Assembly: GCA_019416425.1 (NCBI GenBank)
Contig: DXXK01000047.1
Span: 1-40,939 of the forward strand
Origin: Bacteroidales bacterium
Lineage (GTDB): Bacteria > Bacteroidota > Bacteroidia > Bacteroidales > Muribaculaceae
Length of the DNA: 40,939 nucleotides
Direction of reading: 5' to 3'
Shown here: one piece after another, positions 15,502 to 24,376 of the stretch
How positions within the stretch are numbered: the stretch's first letter is position 1
Layout: the number at the start of each line of letters is the position of its first letter
Program-made: the position numbers and the translations under genes
The notes under the pieces: generated by a model
The model's database searches: none
The model's input: the letters and a program-made list of their open reading frames with translations, nothing else
Told to the model about the DNA's origin: nothing

Positions 15502-17394
15502 ATGAAATCCCTTGATGCAGCAGAGGGAAATGTTGCTAAGATCGCCGCGTTGTTTCCGCAGTGCGTCACTGAGCGACTAAATAAGGATGGCAAGCCGGAG
15601 CTGGCCATCGACTTCGACAAGCTCCGGGCGGAACTGTCGAACGATGTGCTCGAAGACGGCGAGGAACGCTATCAGTTCACGTGGCCTGATAAGCGAGCTG
15701 CTTCCCGTCTTGCCAACGAGCCTATTAATAAAACTCTGCGTCCGTGTCGTGAAGAATCGGTTGACTTCGACACCACGGAAAATCTGTATATCGAGGGCGA
15801 TAACCTCGATGTCCTCAAAGTTCTCCGCGAAACCTACCTCGGACGTGTCAAGATGATTTACATCGATCCTCCTTATAATACAGGTAACGACTTCGTCTAT
15901 AACGATGATTTCGCACAGGGTAAAGAAGAATTCGAGCAAGTCAGTGGTCTGTTTGATGCCGAAGGTAATCAAACTATTGATCCTATGCAGCGCAACACCG
16001 AAGCCAACGGTCGCTTTCACACCGATTGGCTTAATATGATATATCCTCGACTCAAAGTCGCTCGCGACCTGCTTTCAGACGACGGTGTTATCTTCATTTC
16101 CATTGATGATAACGAGAAAGAAAATCTTTCCAAAATCTGCGATGAAGTTTTTGGCGAGGACAATTTTATTGCCTCATTCCCTTGGCGCAAACGTACTGCA
16201 AAAACCGATGTTCCTTTCGGTATTTCGCAAGATCACGAGTGGATTATTGCTTATGCAAAATCCGCTTCTTTCATTGGCGCAATCCAAGGTAAGGAGCGCA
16301 AGTATTTTGAAACCGAGGACTTTCCGGGGCGTCCGTGGCGAATACACGACTTAACTAAACAGACGACTGCAAGTGAACGTCCGAATAGTTTCTTTACCAT
16401 TGTCAATCCTAAAAACGGACAGCAATTTCCTGCAAACCCCCATAGGACCTGGGCTATAACAGAGGAAACCTTTGAGCAATATTATGCTCAAGACAGAATC
16501 GTTTTTCCTGGCGACTATCCATTCTTGAATATTAGTAAGCCTGCACTTCGCTATTGGAAGTCAGACGATGTTGCTAAGGCGGGCGACAACTTCGGCAAAA
16601 TTGCTGTTTCCACTCTTTTGCCTGAATCTGTTGGTATGTCCTTAGATGGCACACGAGAAATTACCAATCTATTCGATGGGAAAATTTTCTCGTTTCCAAA
16701 GCCTTCGTCTCTCATAACTTTCTTTTGTAGAATCTGTAATGATAGAGATGCACTTATCCTCGACTTTTTCAGCGGCAGTGCTACGACTGCACACGCCGTC
16801 ATGAAACTAAACGCTGAGGATGGAGGCAATCGTAAGTTTATTATGGTGCAGCTCCCCGAAGTTACGGACGAAAAGAGTGAAGCGCGTAAGGCTGGCTATG
16901 CCAACATCTGCGAGATTGGCAAAGAACGCATCCGTCGCGCAGGTAAGAAAGTCAAGGAGGAAGCGGGTCAAGCCGCTGCTGGCTTAGACACCGGCTTCCG
17001 AGTCCTCAAACTCGACTCGTCGAATATGGAGGATGTGTTCTATTCGCCGGAGGATTTCGATGCGAAGGATCTGTTCAATTCGGTTGACAATGTTAAGCCC
17101 GATAGAACGCCGTTAGACCTGTTGTTCCAGGTAATGCCTGAACTGAATATTGAGTTGTCTGCCAAGATTGAAGAGAAGGAAATTAACGGCGAGAAAGTAT
17201 TTTTTGTCGATGACAACTATCTCATCGCTACCTTCGACATGTATGTGAACGAATCGACGGTAACTGAGATTGCCAAATTGAAGCCTGTATACTTCGTGAT
17301 GCGCGATGCTTCGGCCGCCACTGACAACGTCCTCGACAACTTCGAGCAGATCTTCCGTCTATACTCTCCAGACACCGCTTGTAAGGTACTGTAA
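15502..17394 (+). CDS. mod: Type III-like DNA adenine methyltransferase (Mod)
   Basis: A 630-residue N6-adenine methyltransferase of the beta class: the catalytic DPPY (122-125, in MIYIDPPYNTGNDFVYND) precedes the SAM-binding block DFFSGS (421-426, in LILDFFSGSATTAHAVMKL). The stretch between holds the target-recognition region, and the C-terminal third matches type III Mod proteins. Start MKSLDAAEGNVAKIAALFP at 15502 fits the family; the frame is open 33 nt further upstream, but that lies within the DUF4238 gene. Mod alone modifies the recognition site and, with Res, forms the restriction complex. Both catalytic blocks are intact. Res is separated from it here by about 2.3 kb of accessory genes. 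Confidence 0.93.
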   Translation: MKSLDAAEGNVAKIAALFPQCVTERLNKDGKPELAIDFDKLRAELSNDVLEDGEERYQFTWPDKRAASRLANEPINKTLRPCREESVDFDTTENLYIEGDNLDVLKVLRETYLGRVKMIYIDPPYNTGNDFVYNDDFAQGKEEFEQVSGLFDAEGNQTIDPMQRNTEANGRFHTDWLNMIYPRLKVARDLLSDDGVIFISIDDNEKENLSKICDEVFGEDNFIASFPWRKRTAKTDVPFGISQDHEWIIAYAKSASFIGAIQGKERKYFETEDFPGRPWRIHDLTKQTTASERPNSFFTIVNPKNGQQFPANPHRTWAITEETFEQYYAQDRIVFPGDYPFLNISKPALRYWKSDDVAKAGDNFGKIAVSTLLPESVGMSLDGTREITNLFDGKIFSFPKPSSLITFFCRICNDRDALILDFFSGSATTAHAVMKLNAEDGGNRKFIMVQLPEVTDEKSEARKAGYANICEIGKERIRRAGKKVKEEAGQAAAGLDTGFRVLKLDSSNMEDVFYSPEDFDAKDLFNSVDNVKPDRTPLDLLFQVMPELNIELSAKIEEKEINGEKVFFVDDNYLIATFDMYVNESTVTEIAKLKPVYFVMRDASAATDNVLDNFEQIFRLYSPDTACKVL

Positions 17395-17421
17395 GTAACT
17401 TATAAAAAATATGTATATAAT

Positions 17422-19191
17422 ATGGCAAAGAAGAAAAAACTGCGTCTTATTGTCTCTGAAATAAAATCATTCACTGAACTGGACAATATTCAGAGAATAG
17501 TGAATATCCGTTATGAAGGAAAAATGCCGATGGAAATCTATAGAGGATTCCTTCGTCGTATCAGTAACCCTGTCTTAAAAGCGTATTTCGTTAAAAGATT
17601 TGATTCTAAAATATATGTGAAATGTCAAGATTTATCTAATAATGTAGCTCCATCTCAATCTCCATCTAAACCTCATTTTCTCACGAATAGGAAAATATCC
17701 TCTAAGGAAATGTATGATAAGGATATTGTTAATGTGAGCCCGATCATGTTCTCATATAAAATAACAGAAAAGGGACCCAGGTTAGTATATCGTTCTCATA
17801 TGTGCAGGTTCTATGGTGAGAAAAATTGGTTTCAATATCGAGTGTTGAAGTCCATAGATCGGACTTTCAAGATTCGTATAAATGACTGTACCGGTTTTTC
17901 TTTTGTTCCATTTACTGACAAACAAGAATTTGCGTCAATTCTGGAACAGAAATACAATGAAGTGCAAAGTCAGATTTATAATGAAGAATTAACCGATTGT
18001 CTTGACAAGATAGACCAATATATAAAAAATAGGATATTATCATATATAAATTCTTGTAGACGTTTTGTGATTAAAACGTCTAAAGCAGACTATTTCTATG
18101 ATAAGAACAAGCAGGTATACATACTGAATATTGATATAATTAAATATTTGAAAATTAGTAATCAATCCTTATTTCACATTCCTCTAAAAGAAATATTAGA
18201 AAAGAGTGAAATGGAAGATTATTCTGGCAAATATAAAGAAGAAATTGCAGCGCAATGGCCTGATGGATACTCAGGTCATATCAAAATAAATGATATCTTC
18301 CCGAATCTCTGTTGCTCAAAAATATCAATTGTCATACATGATATATATTTTGAAAGACTTAATCTTAATATGGAGGACTATGTTGATATTATCATAGAGT
18401 ACACTCCCGCAAATGGAAGATTTTTAGGATCTATATCGAGAAATAGTTTTTGCAAATTGGATTATCATCACACTGAGAGTTCTAAGGCAATATTCTCAGA
18501 TGCTGTTAAATTCTCGCTCATCGAAATTCTGAGAACAATAAATGACAAATTTATATTGATGTTTTATTCTTCATTCAAAAGCATGTATCATGAGAATGAT
18601 TCCATAATCCAACCAAAATATGATCATTATTATAACCAAATTTTGAGTACAATAGATGATTTTGTTCAATCATGGCGGCTTGATCGATATAAATCAGGAT
18701 TTGGCTTATCTTCTCTTGTATGTTTTAACAAAAACAACGACTGTGATTGGAGATGGCTTAATGCACAAATGAGAAATGGAGTATTTATGGAATCATATAG
18801 CTTCTATGACAGGGATTTCACCTATAGTATGGAAATTTTTCAAACTAAGACCCCGGTAAAAGTGTATTTAGCTGTGGAAATGCAGGGAATTGTGTGCACA
18901 GAGACTAATGATATTATCGCTAAGAAGGAATATTTGACAGTAAGGATGTATGCATTAGACACTTCCAAAAGTATTTATTGTTTCATTGTTAAAGAAAGCA
19001 AAGTATATGAAGCTTTGTTTTTCATATGGAGTTATTTTGGATCAAATGATTATAACAAACGGCAAGGTTTTGCAGAGATATTATTACAATGGGAAGAAAC
19101 ATTTGGCATTTGTAAATTCTATAAAGAACCTCCTCTTAAGTACAAGCATGGAATAGGTTACTATGATAGACGATGGCCAATGGTAACATGA
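17422..19191 (+). CDS. Unrecognised 589-residue protein, AT-rich cargo gene
   Basis: I do not recognise this protein. It has a basic N-terminus (MAKKKKLRLIVSEIKSF), no signal peptide, no evident membrane segment, and no Walker, HTH, PD-ExK or protease motif that I can see. It looks like a mixed alpha/beta globular protein rich in Tyr, Phe, Lys and Ile; residues about 190-230 may be helical. The reading frame is long, uninterrupted and clearly coding, but its base composition is much more AT-rich than mod (27 nt upstream) and res (downstream), which marks it as later cargo. Position between Mod and Res suggests a role in defence or as a regulator or accessory of the system, which is inference only. 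Confidence 0.8.
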   Translation: MAKKKKLRLIVSEIKSFTELDNIQRIVNIRYEGKMPMEIYRGFLRRISNPVLKAYFVKRFDSKIYVKCQDLSNNVAPSQSPSKPHFLTNRKISSKEMYDKDIVNVSPIMFSYKITEKGPRLVYRSHMCRFYGEKNWFQYRVLKSIDRTFKIRINDCTGFSFVPFTDKQEFASILEQKYNEVQSQIYNEELTDCLDKIDQYIKNRILSYINSCRRFVIKTSKADYFYDKNKQVYILNIDIIKYLKISNQSLFHIPLKEILEKSEMEDYSGKYKEEIAAQWPDGYSGHIKINDIFPNLCCSKISIVIHDIYFERLNLNMEDYVDIIIEYTPANGRFLGSISRNSFCKLDYHHTESSKAIFSDAVKFSLIEILRTINDKFILMFYSSFKSMYHENDSIIQPKYDHYYNQILSTIDDFVQSWRLDRYKSGFGLSSLVCFNKNNDCDWRWLNAQMRNGVFMESYSFYDRDFTYSMEIFQTKTPVKVYLAVEMQGIVCTETNDIIAKKEYLTVRMYALDTSKSIYCFIVKESKVYEALFFIWSYFGSNDYNKRQGFAEILLQWEETFGICKFYKEPPLKYKHGIGYYDRRWPMVT

Positions 19192-19252
19192 AATTAAAGA
19201 GATAATTAGCAAAAGTATCTAACCTAAAACACGTAATATAAATAAATTGTTG

Positions 19253-19260
19253 TAATTTTG
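19253..19260 (+). promoter_or_regulatory. -7 element ahead of the small helical gene
   Basis: TAATTTTG matches TAnnTTTG and lies 25 nt before the ATG at 19286. No clear TTTG lies at the -33 distance. A separate promoter here would fit a former toxin-antitoxin unit and would also supply res. Confidence 0.45.
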
Positions 19261-19285
19261 TAATTGGGAACATAGAAAACAGAAT

Positions 19286-19489
19286 ATGTCGGAACAAGAA
19301 TTGAACTCATACAGATTTACTTCCGGACGTGAGCCCTCGGACGAGATGCTTCAATGCATAATGCGTGAGGTTACAGAGGAGGCAATGATGCGTCGCCATG
19401 AAGCTGAACTGCGTGTCAAGGAATTGGTAGACCGCCAGCGACAGGCGTTAAGAGCCGAATGGAGTAGACGTTTAGGCATATCCCTATAA
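19286..19489 (+). CDS. Small helical protein, probable antitoxin-like partner of a lost zeta toxin
   Basis: A 67-residue protein: a short N-terminal segment with RFTSGREPSDEMLQCIMREV (about residues 10-29) followed by one long charged helix ending in RAEWSRRLGISL. The FTSGREPSDEML motif resembles small Bacteroidetes proteins that I recall preceding zeta-toxin-like genes, and a zeta-like remnant does begin within 10 nt of its stop. I therefore read it as the surviving antitoxin-like gene of a broken pair. The coding call is good; the antitoxin role is inference. Confidence 0.65.
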   Translation: MSEQELNSYRFTSGREPSDEMLQCIMREVTEEAMMRRHEAELRVKELVDRQRQALRAEWSRRLGISL

Positions 19490-19495
19490 TAATAG

Positions 19496-19720
19496 GTTCC
19501 GATTACAAAAATTATCTCAAGGTTTTATAAGTCGATAATGAATTGTGAGATTATAGCAAAACTCGTGGATAGATTATATGTCTATGATAATTCAATAGCC
19601 GGTCGAGACGCTATGCCATCATTCCGATTATCGGACGGTGTTTTAGGTAAGTTATATGTTAAAAATGTGCCTGAATGGGCAATAAATATATTACCTGAAA
19701 CCGATGAAGTTCAAGTTTAA
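19496..19720 (+). pseudogene. 3' remnant of a zeta-toxin-like ATPase/kinase gene
   Basis: Reading the frame from 19496, after a stop at 19493-19495, gives VPITKIISRFYKS, then LVDRLYVYDNSIAGRDAMP, FRLSDGVLGKLY and VPEWAINILPE. This matches the C-terminal end of zeta-toxin-like P-loop kinases, where VP..KI.SRY.RS, DR.Y.YDNS and a final EWA..IL segment occur in this order. The N-terminal two thirds with the Walker A loop and catalytic residues are missing. Conserved residues precede the first ATG (19538), so this is a truncated gene and not a small intact one. The stub joins the small upstream gene almost directly, consistent with an internal deletion, and its end overlaps the start of res by 17 bp. 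Confidence 0.7.
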
Positions 19721-22700
19721 GATACAGAAATACCAGAGTGATGCCGTAGATAATACCACAGCAATTTTCACTGGACAGCCTAACCGTGACGTGTCAAAAT
19801 ACCGACGCGATCTGGGTACATATGCGAATGGGCGATTGGCTGGGACGTATGACGATGACGGCTACCGTAATGCGGATATAGAGCTTACTTCCGCTCAGCT
19901 ACTGGGAAACCTACATTCCGTGCAGACCCGGGCCGGGGTGGCATTGTCCAAGTCATTATCACACGTTCAGGGACTCGGTGCCGTAAATATCGATGTGGAA
20001 ATGGAGACAGGTACCGGCAAGACCTACGTCTATATCAAAACGATGTTTGAACTCAACAGGCTTTATGGCTGGTCGAAGTTCATCATCGTTGTGCCGAGCA
20101 TAGCCATCCGCGAAGGTGTTGCCAAGTCGTTCCGTATGCTCGAAGAACACTTTATGGAGCATTACGGGAAGAAAGCACGTTGGTTTGTCTACAACAGCTC
20201 CAACCTGAACCAACTCGATCAGTTCTCGCAGGATGCCGGGCTGAACGTTATGATTATAAACACCCAGGCTTTCGCCGCTTCCCTCAAAGAAGGTGGCCGC
20301 TCCAAGGAAAGCCGCATCATATACTCGAAACGCGACGAGTTCGCATCCCGCCGTCCTATCGACGTGATTGCCGCCAACCGACCAATCATCATCATTGACG
20401 AGCCGCAGAAAATGGAGGGCGCAGCCACGCAGGCCGCTCTCAAGAAATTCAATCCTCTCTTTGTCCTGAATTATTCAGCCACACATAAGACCAAGCATGA
20501 CACGGTTTATGCTCTTGATGCCCTTGACGCTTATCGTGAGCGCTTAGTGAAGCGCATCAGGGTGATTGGTTTTGAACTGAAGAACCTTCGTGGCACGAGC
20601 GGTTATATGTACCTGGACAGCATAGAACTGTCGTCTAAGAAACCGCCGATGGCGCGTATAGAGATCGAGGTAAAGAATGCCTCAGGTGAACCGCGCCGTC
20701 ATATTAAAAGATTCGGGGTAGGAGATTCCTTGTTTGTCGAATCAAATGAATTGCTTGAATACAACGGTTATATCATCTCGGAGATATGCCCGGGTACGGA
20801 CCGCCAGCCTGTGGGATATGTTGTGTTTACGAATGGCAAGACGATAGTAAAAGGACAGGTGATCGGGGCGCAGAACGAACTGCACCTGCAACGCGTCCAG
20901 ATCCGCGAGACTATTAAAGCCCATTTAGAACGTGAACGGGAATTGTTCAAGCGTGGAATCAAGTGTCTTTCGCTGTTCTTCATTGATGAAGTTGCCAAAT
21001 ACCGTTCCTATGATTCGGACGGCAAAGAGGTGAAGGGTGTGTTCCAAAAGATATTTGAGGAGGAATATGCTGTACTCGTAGAGAGTGCCAAGAGTCTCTG
21101 GGACAAAGACTATACCGAATACCTGCAGCGGTTCGATCCCAGCCAGGTGCATAGGGGATACTTCTCCATCGACAAGAAGACCGGCCGCATGACCGACACC
21201 AAGGTTAAACGAGGCTCGGACGTCAGCGATGAGGCATCGGACTATGACTTAATCCTTCGTGACAAGGAACGTCTGTTGAGTTTCGAGGAGCCGACTCGTT
21301 TCATATTCTCCCATTCCGCTCTCCGTGAGGGTTGGGACAATCCTAATGTGTTCCAGATCTGTACGCTGCGGCACAGCAACTCGGCAACCGCCAAACGTCA
21401 GGAAGTGGGTCGCGGCTTACGCATCTGTGTAGATAGAAATGGCGTCAGACAGGATAAGGAACTTCTCGGTGAGGAAGTCCATAATATAAATGTGCTGACC
21501 GTGATAGCGAATGAGAGTTATGCCGATTTTACCACTGCTCTCCAGCACGAGACTCGCGAGGCTTTGCGTGAACGTGCATCAAAAGCAACCTCTGATTATT
21601 TTGAAGGCAAAACCATTATCCTGGACGGCCAACCGCATGCCCTCACAGACGGCGAGGCAAGCCGTATCATGGTTTACTTAGAAGACAATGGTTACGTTGA
21701 TGATGCAGGCACCATAACACCGAAATATCATTCAGACAGAGAGTCCGGGACACTTGTGCCTTTTGGTACCAATCTTGAACCAATGGCAGAGGGTATAACT
21801 CGCCTGATTGATTCCATCTTTGATCCGTCAATCCTTGCACGTATCACTGAGAACGGCGCCAATACAAAACTGCCTGATCCGAAGCTGAATGACAATTTCT
21901 ACCGTGAAGAGTTCCAGGCCCTCTGGAAAGAAATCAATCATAAATATGTCTATACTGTAAGTTATGATTCCGATGAGTTGATCGAAAAGTCCATTCAGCA
22001 CCTCAATACTGACGAACTGCAGGTACGGACATTGCGATATATCAAGATCGAGGGTCAGCAGGATGCGGATGACGTTACTGAATTTGGCGATACCAAATCC
22101 TCATCTCAGCAGTTGACCGACGTAAGCACCTCAACCGTGAAGTATGACCTGATCGGTCAGATATCCAAGGGTGCGAATCTGACCCGTAGGTCGGTTGCCA
22201 AGATTCTCCAGGGACTATGGCCTTCGAAGATTTCATTGTTCCGCAACAATCCAGAGGAATTCATCCGCAAGGTGATACAGATAATCCGCGAGCAGAAGGC
22301 CTCCATGATTGTGGATCACATCCATTATCACATGACTGATGGAACTTATGACTCTGACATTTTCACGGCATCGAGCAAAGCCGAGTTCAACAAAGCGTAT
22401 CAAGCGGCCAAGCACGTGACTGATTACGTCGTTTCCGACAGCATCGGTGAACGCAACTTTGCCCACGACCTTGACGAGGCCAGCGAAGTCGTGGTTTATG
22501 CCAAGTTGCCACGTTCATTCCAGATTCCTACGCCGGTAGGCAGTTACGCTCCGGACTGGGCGATCGCGATGCAGAAGGGTAGTGTCAAGCATATTTTCTT
22601 TGTGGCCGAGACCAAAGGCTCGCTGCAGTCCATGCAACTCAATGCAATTGAAAATGCCAAGATCGACTGTTGTACCAGGCTTTTCAATGACATATCGACA

Positions 22701-22769
22701 TCCGACGTGCGCTACCACAAAGTGACCTGCTACCAGGACCTGATCGATGCCATGACCTCACTTCATTGA
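19704..22769 (+). CDS. res: Type III restriction enzyme subunit Res
   Basis: A 1021-residue superfamily 2 helicase-nuclease. It starts MKFKFKIQKYQSDAVDNT, typical of Res. Motif I is METGTGKT (100-107), motif II is DEPQ (232-235), motif III is SATH, and motifs V-VI lie in HSALREGWDNPN and RQEVGRGLRI. The C-terminal nuclease is of the PD-(D/E)xK type with APDWAIAM (Asp 951) and FVAETKG (Glu 969, Lys 971). No inactivating change is visible. With Mod it should form a complex that cleaves incoming unmodified DNA. The ATG lies inside the zeta-like remnant. Its stop is 10 bp from that of the convergent PI-PLC-like gene, with no terminator visible between them. Confidence 0.94.
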   Translation: MKFKFKIQKYQSDAVDNTTAIFTGQPNRDVSKYRRDLGTYANGRLAGTYDDDGYRNADIELTSAQLLGNLHSVQTRAGVALSKSLSHVQGLGAVNIDVEMETGTGKTYVYIKTMFELNRLYGWSKFIIVVPSIAIREGVAKSFRMLEEHFMEHYGKKARWFVYNSSNLNQLDQFSQDAGLNVMIINTQAFAASLKEGGRSKESRIIYSKRDEFASRRPIDVIAANRPIIIIDEPQKMEGAATQAALKKFNPLFVLNYSATHKTKHDTVYALDALDAYRERLVKRIRVIGFELKNLRGTSGYMYLDSIELSSKKPPMARIEIEVKNASGEPRRHIKRFGVGDSLFVESNELLEYNGYIISEICPGTDRQPVGYVVFTNGKTIVKGQVIGAQNELHLQRVQIRETIKAHLERERELFKRGIKCLSLFFIDEVAKYRSYDSDGKEVKGVFQKIFEEEYAVLVESAKSLWDKDYTEYLQRFDPSQVHRGYFSIDKKTGRMTDTKVKRGSDVSDEASDYDLILRDKERLLSFEEPTRFIFSHSALREGWDNPNVFQICTLRHSNSATAKRQEVGRGLRICVDRNGVRQDKELLGEEVHNINVLTVIANESYADFTTALQHETREALRERASKATSDYFEGKTIILDGQPHALTDGEASRIMVYLEDNGYVDDAGTITPKYHSDRESGTLVPFGTNLEPMAEGITRLIDSIFDPSILARITENGANTKLPDPKLNDNFYREEFQALWKEINHKYVYTVSYDSDELIEKSIQHLNTDELQVRTLRYIKIEGQQDADDVTEFGDTKSSSQQLTDVSTSTVKYDLIGQISKGANLTRRSVAKILQGLWPSKISLFRNNPEEFIRKVIQIIREQKASMIVDHIHYHMTDGTYDSDIFTASSKAEFNKAYQAAKHVTDYVVSDSIGERNFAHDLDEASEVVVYAKLPRSFQIPTPVGSYAPDWAIAMQKGSVKHIFFVAETKGSLQSMQLNAIENAKIDCCTRLFNDISTSDVRYHKVTCYQDLIDAMTSLH

Positions 22770-22779
22770 CACGATAGAA

Positions 22780-24000
22780 TTATATGACCGCCATCTTGCG
22801 GACGGCTGTTGAGGTCTTGACTATATAGATGCCGGGACGTGACACTGTCACTCTGTCGGTACCTGTTGCCACTATGTTGCCACTGATGCTGTAGACCGAG
22901 ATAGGGCCTGAGGCCTCGATATCTCCGCAGCTCGATATTCTGATGTCGGAAGTGGAATTCCCGGGTATGTATCCAACGCCTGATGAGTCACCGCGCATGG
23001 TGTATCGGAAATTGTTATCAACAATAGCATCGATCAGTTTCCGGCCGTTCACCTCGTGATCGCCCGAAAGGTCGACGCCGGCAAAGTCCATCATCACCAT
23101 ACCAGTAGGTCCGGTTTGAGACCTGCCGGAAAGATAATCCGCGACAGCGGTATTGGTGGAAACTGCATTGGCGCGGTAGGCATTGCGTGAGGCGATTCCG
23201 GTGTTGCAATAGCCGGAAGTGTGGTTTATGACCCATGTGTGGAATACTGTCTTATTAAAGGCAGAGGAGAGGTCCAGCAGTGTCAGGAGAGAGGATAGCT
23301 TAAGATCCATTTCATCCCTGACTTCATAGAAATCCTGCACATAAAGTCTGGCAGGATCTGAAGCATTCCCTCCGGTGATCGAGGGGCGTGACTGGTCGGA
23401 CAGGTCGGCACTGTGGGTCCAGCCGTCGATAAATCCTCCGACAGGTCTATCGGCATATCTGTCGCGGCTCAATATCAGGATCTTGCCGCGGGCTTCGCCT
23501 ACGGTCAGTGCTTCATGGAATTCAATGAATCGTTCGGCATATCTGTTATCGTTCAGAGTCTGCCTAATCAATGTGTTCCATTGCTGTCGTTCGGAATCGC
23601 TCTCATGGTCATCCTCATGACGCATGATTACGATAACGAATTCCGTAGGATTGTCGTCCAGACGGCTGCATAGGGCCGACAGGGCCTGGTCGAACGATAT
23701 TTTTGTCCTGATCGAGCCGTGATATATCTGCAAGGCTCCATCATTAACCGACGGCCGGAGATCAAATGCCCGGACGCCTGCGTCAAACTGCTCTTCTATC
23801 GTCAGGTCCTGTGTCCGGGCGAAGGCATCCAACGCCGTACCGTTTCCCGTACCGGCATCATGAGTGCCCGGAATCGATACCTGATGCACATATGCACCGT
23901 CAACAAGACGGCTCATCCAGTCTTCGTTGCCATTCACTGCGTAAGCACCCATGCAATACACGATGCCAGATGCCACGGTTGCGATAATATATCTGTTCAT
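22780..24000 (-). CDS. Secreted PI-PLC-like phosphodiesterase with C-terminal sorting-like domain
   Basis: A 406-residue exported protein: signal peptide about residues 1-21, then a PI-PLC X-type barrel with HQVSIPGTHDAGTG (catalytic His region), FDAGVRAFDLRP (substrate Arg region) and LQIYHGSI (second catalytic His), followed by VIVIMRHEDDH. The last 60 residues form a small beta domain ending GIYIVKTSTAVRKMAVI, like the C-terminal signals of type IX secretion cargo or surface proteins in Bacteroidetes. It probably cleaves phosphatidylinositol or a related phosphodiester outside the cell. Its start is 4 nt after the stop of the GrpE-like gene, so it appears to be the last gene of the chaperone operon. 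Confidence 0.85.
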   Translation of the reverse strand: MNRYIIATVASGIVYCMGAYAVNGNEDWMSRLVDGAYVHQVSIPGTHDAGTGNGTALDAFARTQDLTIEEQFDAGVRAFDLRPSVNDGALQIYHGSIRTKISFDQALSALCSRLDDNPTEFVIVIMRHEDDHESDSERQQWNTLIRQTLNDNRYAERFIEFHEALTVGEARGKILILSRDRYADRPVGGFIDGWTHSADLSDQSRPSITGGNASDPARLYVQDFYEVRDEMDLKLSSLLTLLDLSSAFNKTVFHTWVINHTSGYCNTGIASRNAYRANAVSTNTAVADYLSGRSQTGPTGMVMMDFAGVDLSGDHEVNGRKLIDAIVDNNFRYTMRGDSSGVGYIPGNSTSDIRISSCGDIEASGPISVYSISGNIVATGTDRVTVSRPGIYIVKTSTAVRKMAVI

Positions 24001-24004
24001 ATGG

Positions 24005-24358
24005 TCAGATGTTTTGCGATACGGTGACGGAAGCCTTCTGGATCAGCCGGCCGTTGTAATGGACCTGCGGCCGGGAGACGGAGGTTATGATTCTGGCTCC
24101 CGGCGGCACGGTGTCGTCGAATACGAATTCCGGAATGACGCGCATACCCTCGTCGTAAGGCTGTCCCAGGTATGACACCACCTCGTAGCCGTAGGCCCGG
24201 AGATTGTCGTTGATCCTGGCCAAGGCCTTCAGCAGAGGTTTCACGCCTTTGACGTCGGGATCCATGCGCTGCAGGTTCTTCTCCATACGGGCCACCTCGT
24301 CGGCTATCTTCAGCACCAGCGAGTGGTCAGGAAGGTGTTCAGGAATCTGATTGTCCAT
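24005..24358 (-). CDS. GrpE-like nucleotide-exchange-factor candidate
   Basis: A 117-residue protein. After an N-terminal helix (LVLKIADEVARMEKNLQRM) and a second helix, the last 60 residues read GYEVVSYLGQPYDEGMRV, IITSVSRPQVHYNGRLIQKASVTVSQNI. That end resembles the beta domain of GrpE, in which a glycine-tyrosine turn leads to a final R-x-A-x-V-x-V strand. It is shorter than true GrpE (about 180-200 residues) and lacks the long dimeric helix. It lies 18 nt after an Hsp70 gene, which supports a role as that Hsp70's exchange factor. Family assignment is tentative. Confidence 0.6.
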   Translation of the reverse strand: MDNQIPEHLPDHSLVLKIADEVARMEKNLQRMDPDVKGVKPLLKALARINDNLRAYGYEVVSYLGQPYDEGMRVIPEFVFDDTVPPGARIITSVSRPQVHYNGRLIQKASVTVSQNI

Positions 24359-24376
24359 AATCGAGCGGTTTTGAGA

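Noticed and set aside
10590..22779. Integrated mobile element with attachment repeats
   Set aside because: No integrase, transposase or tRNA is present, and the sequence at the two island ends shows no shared direct repeat.
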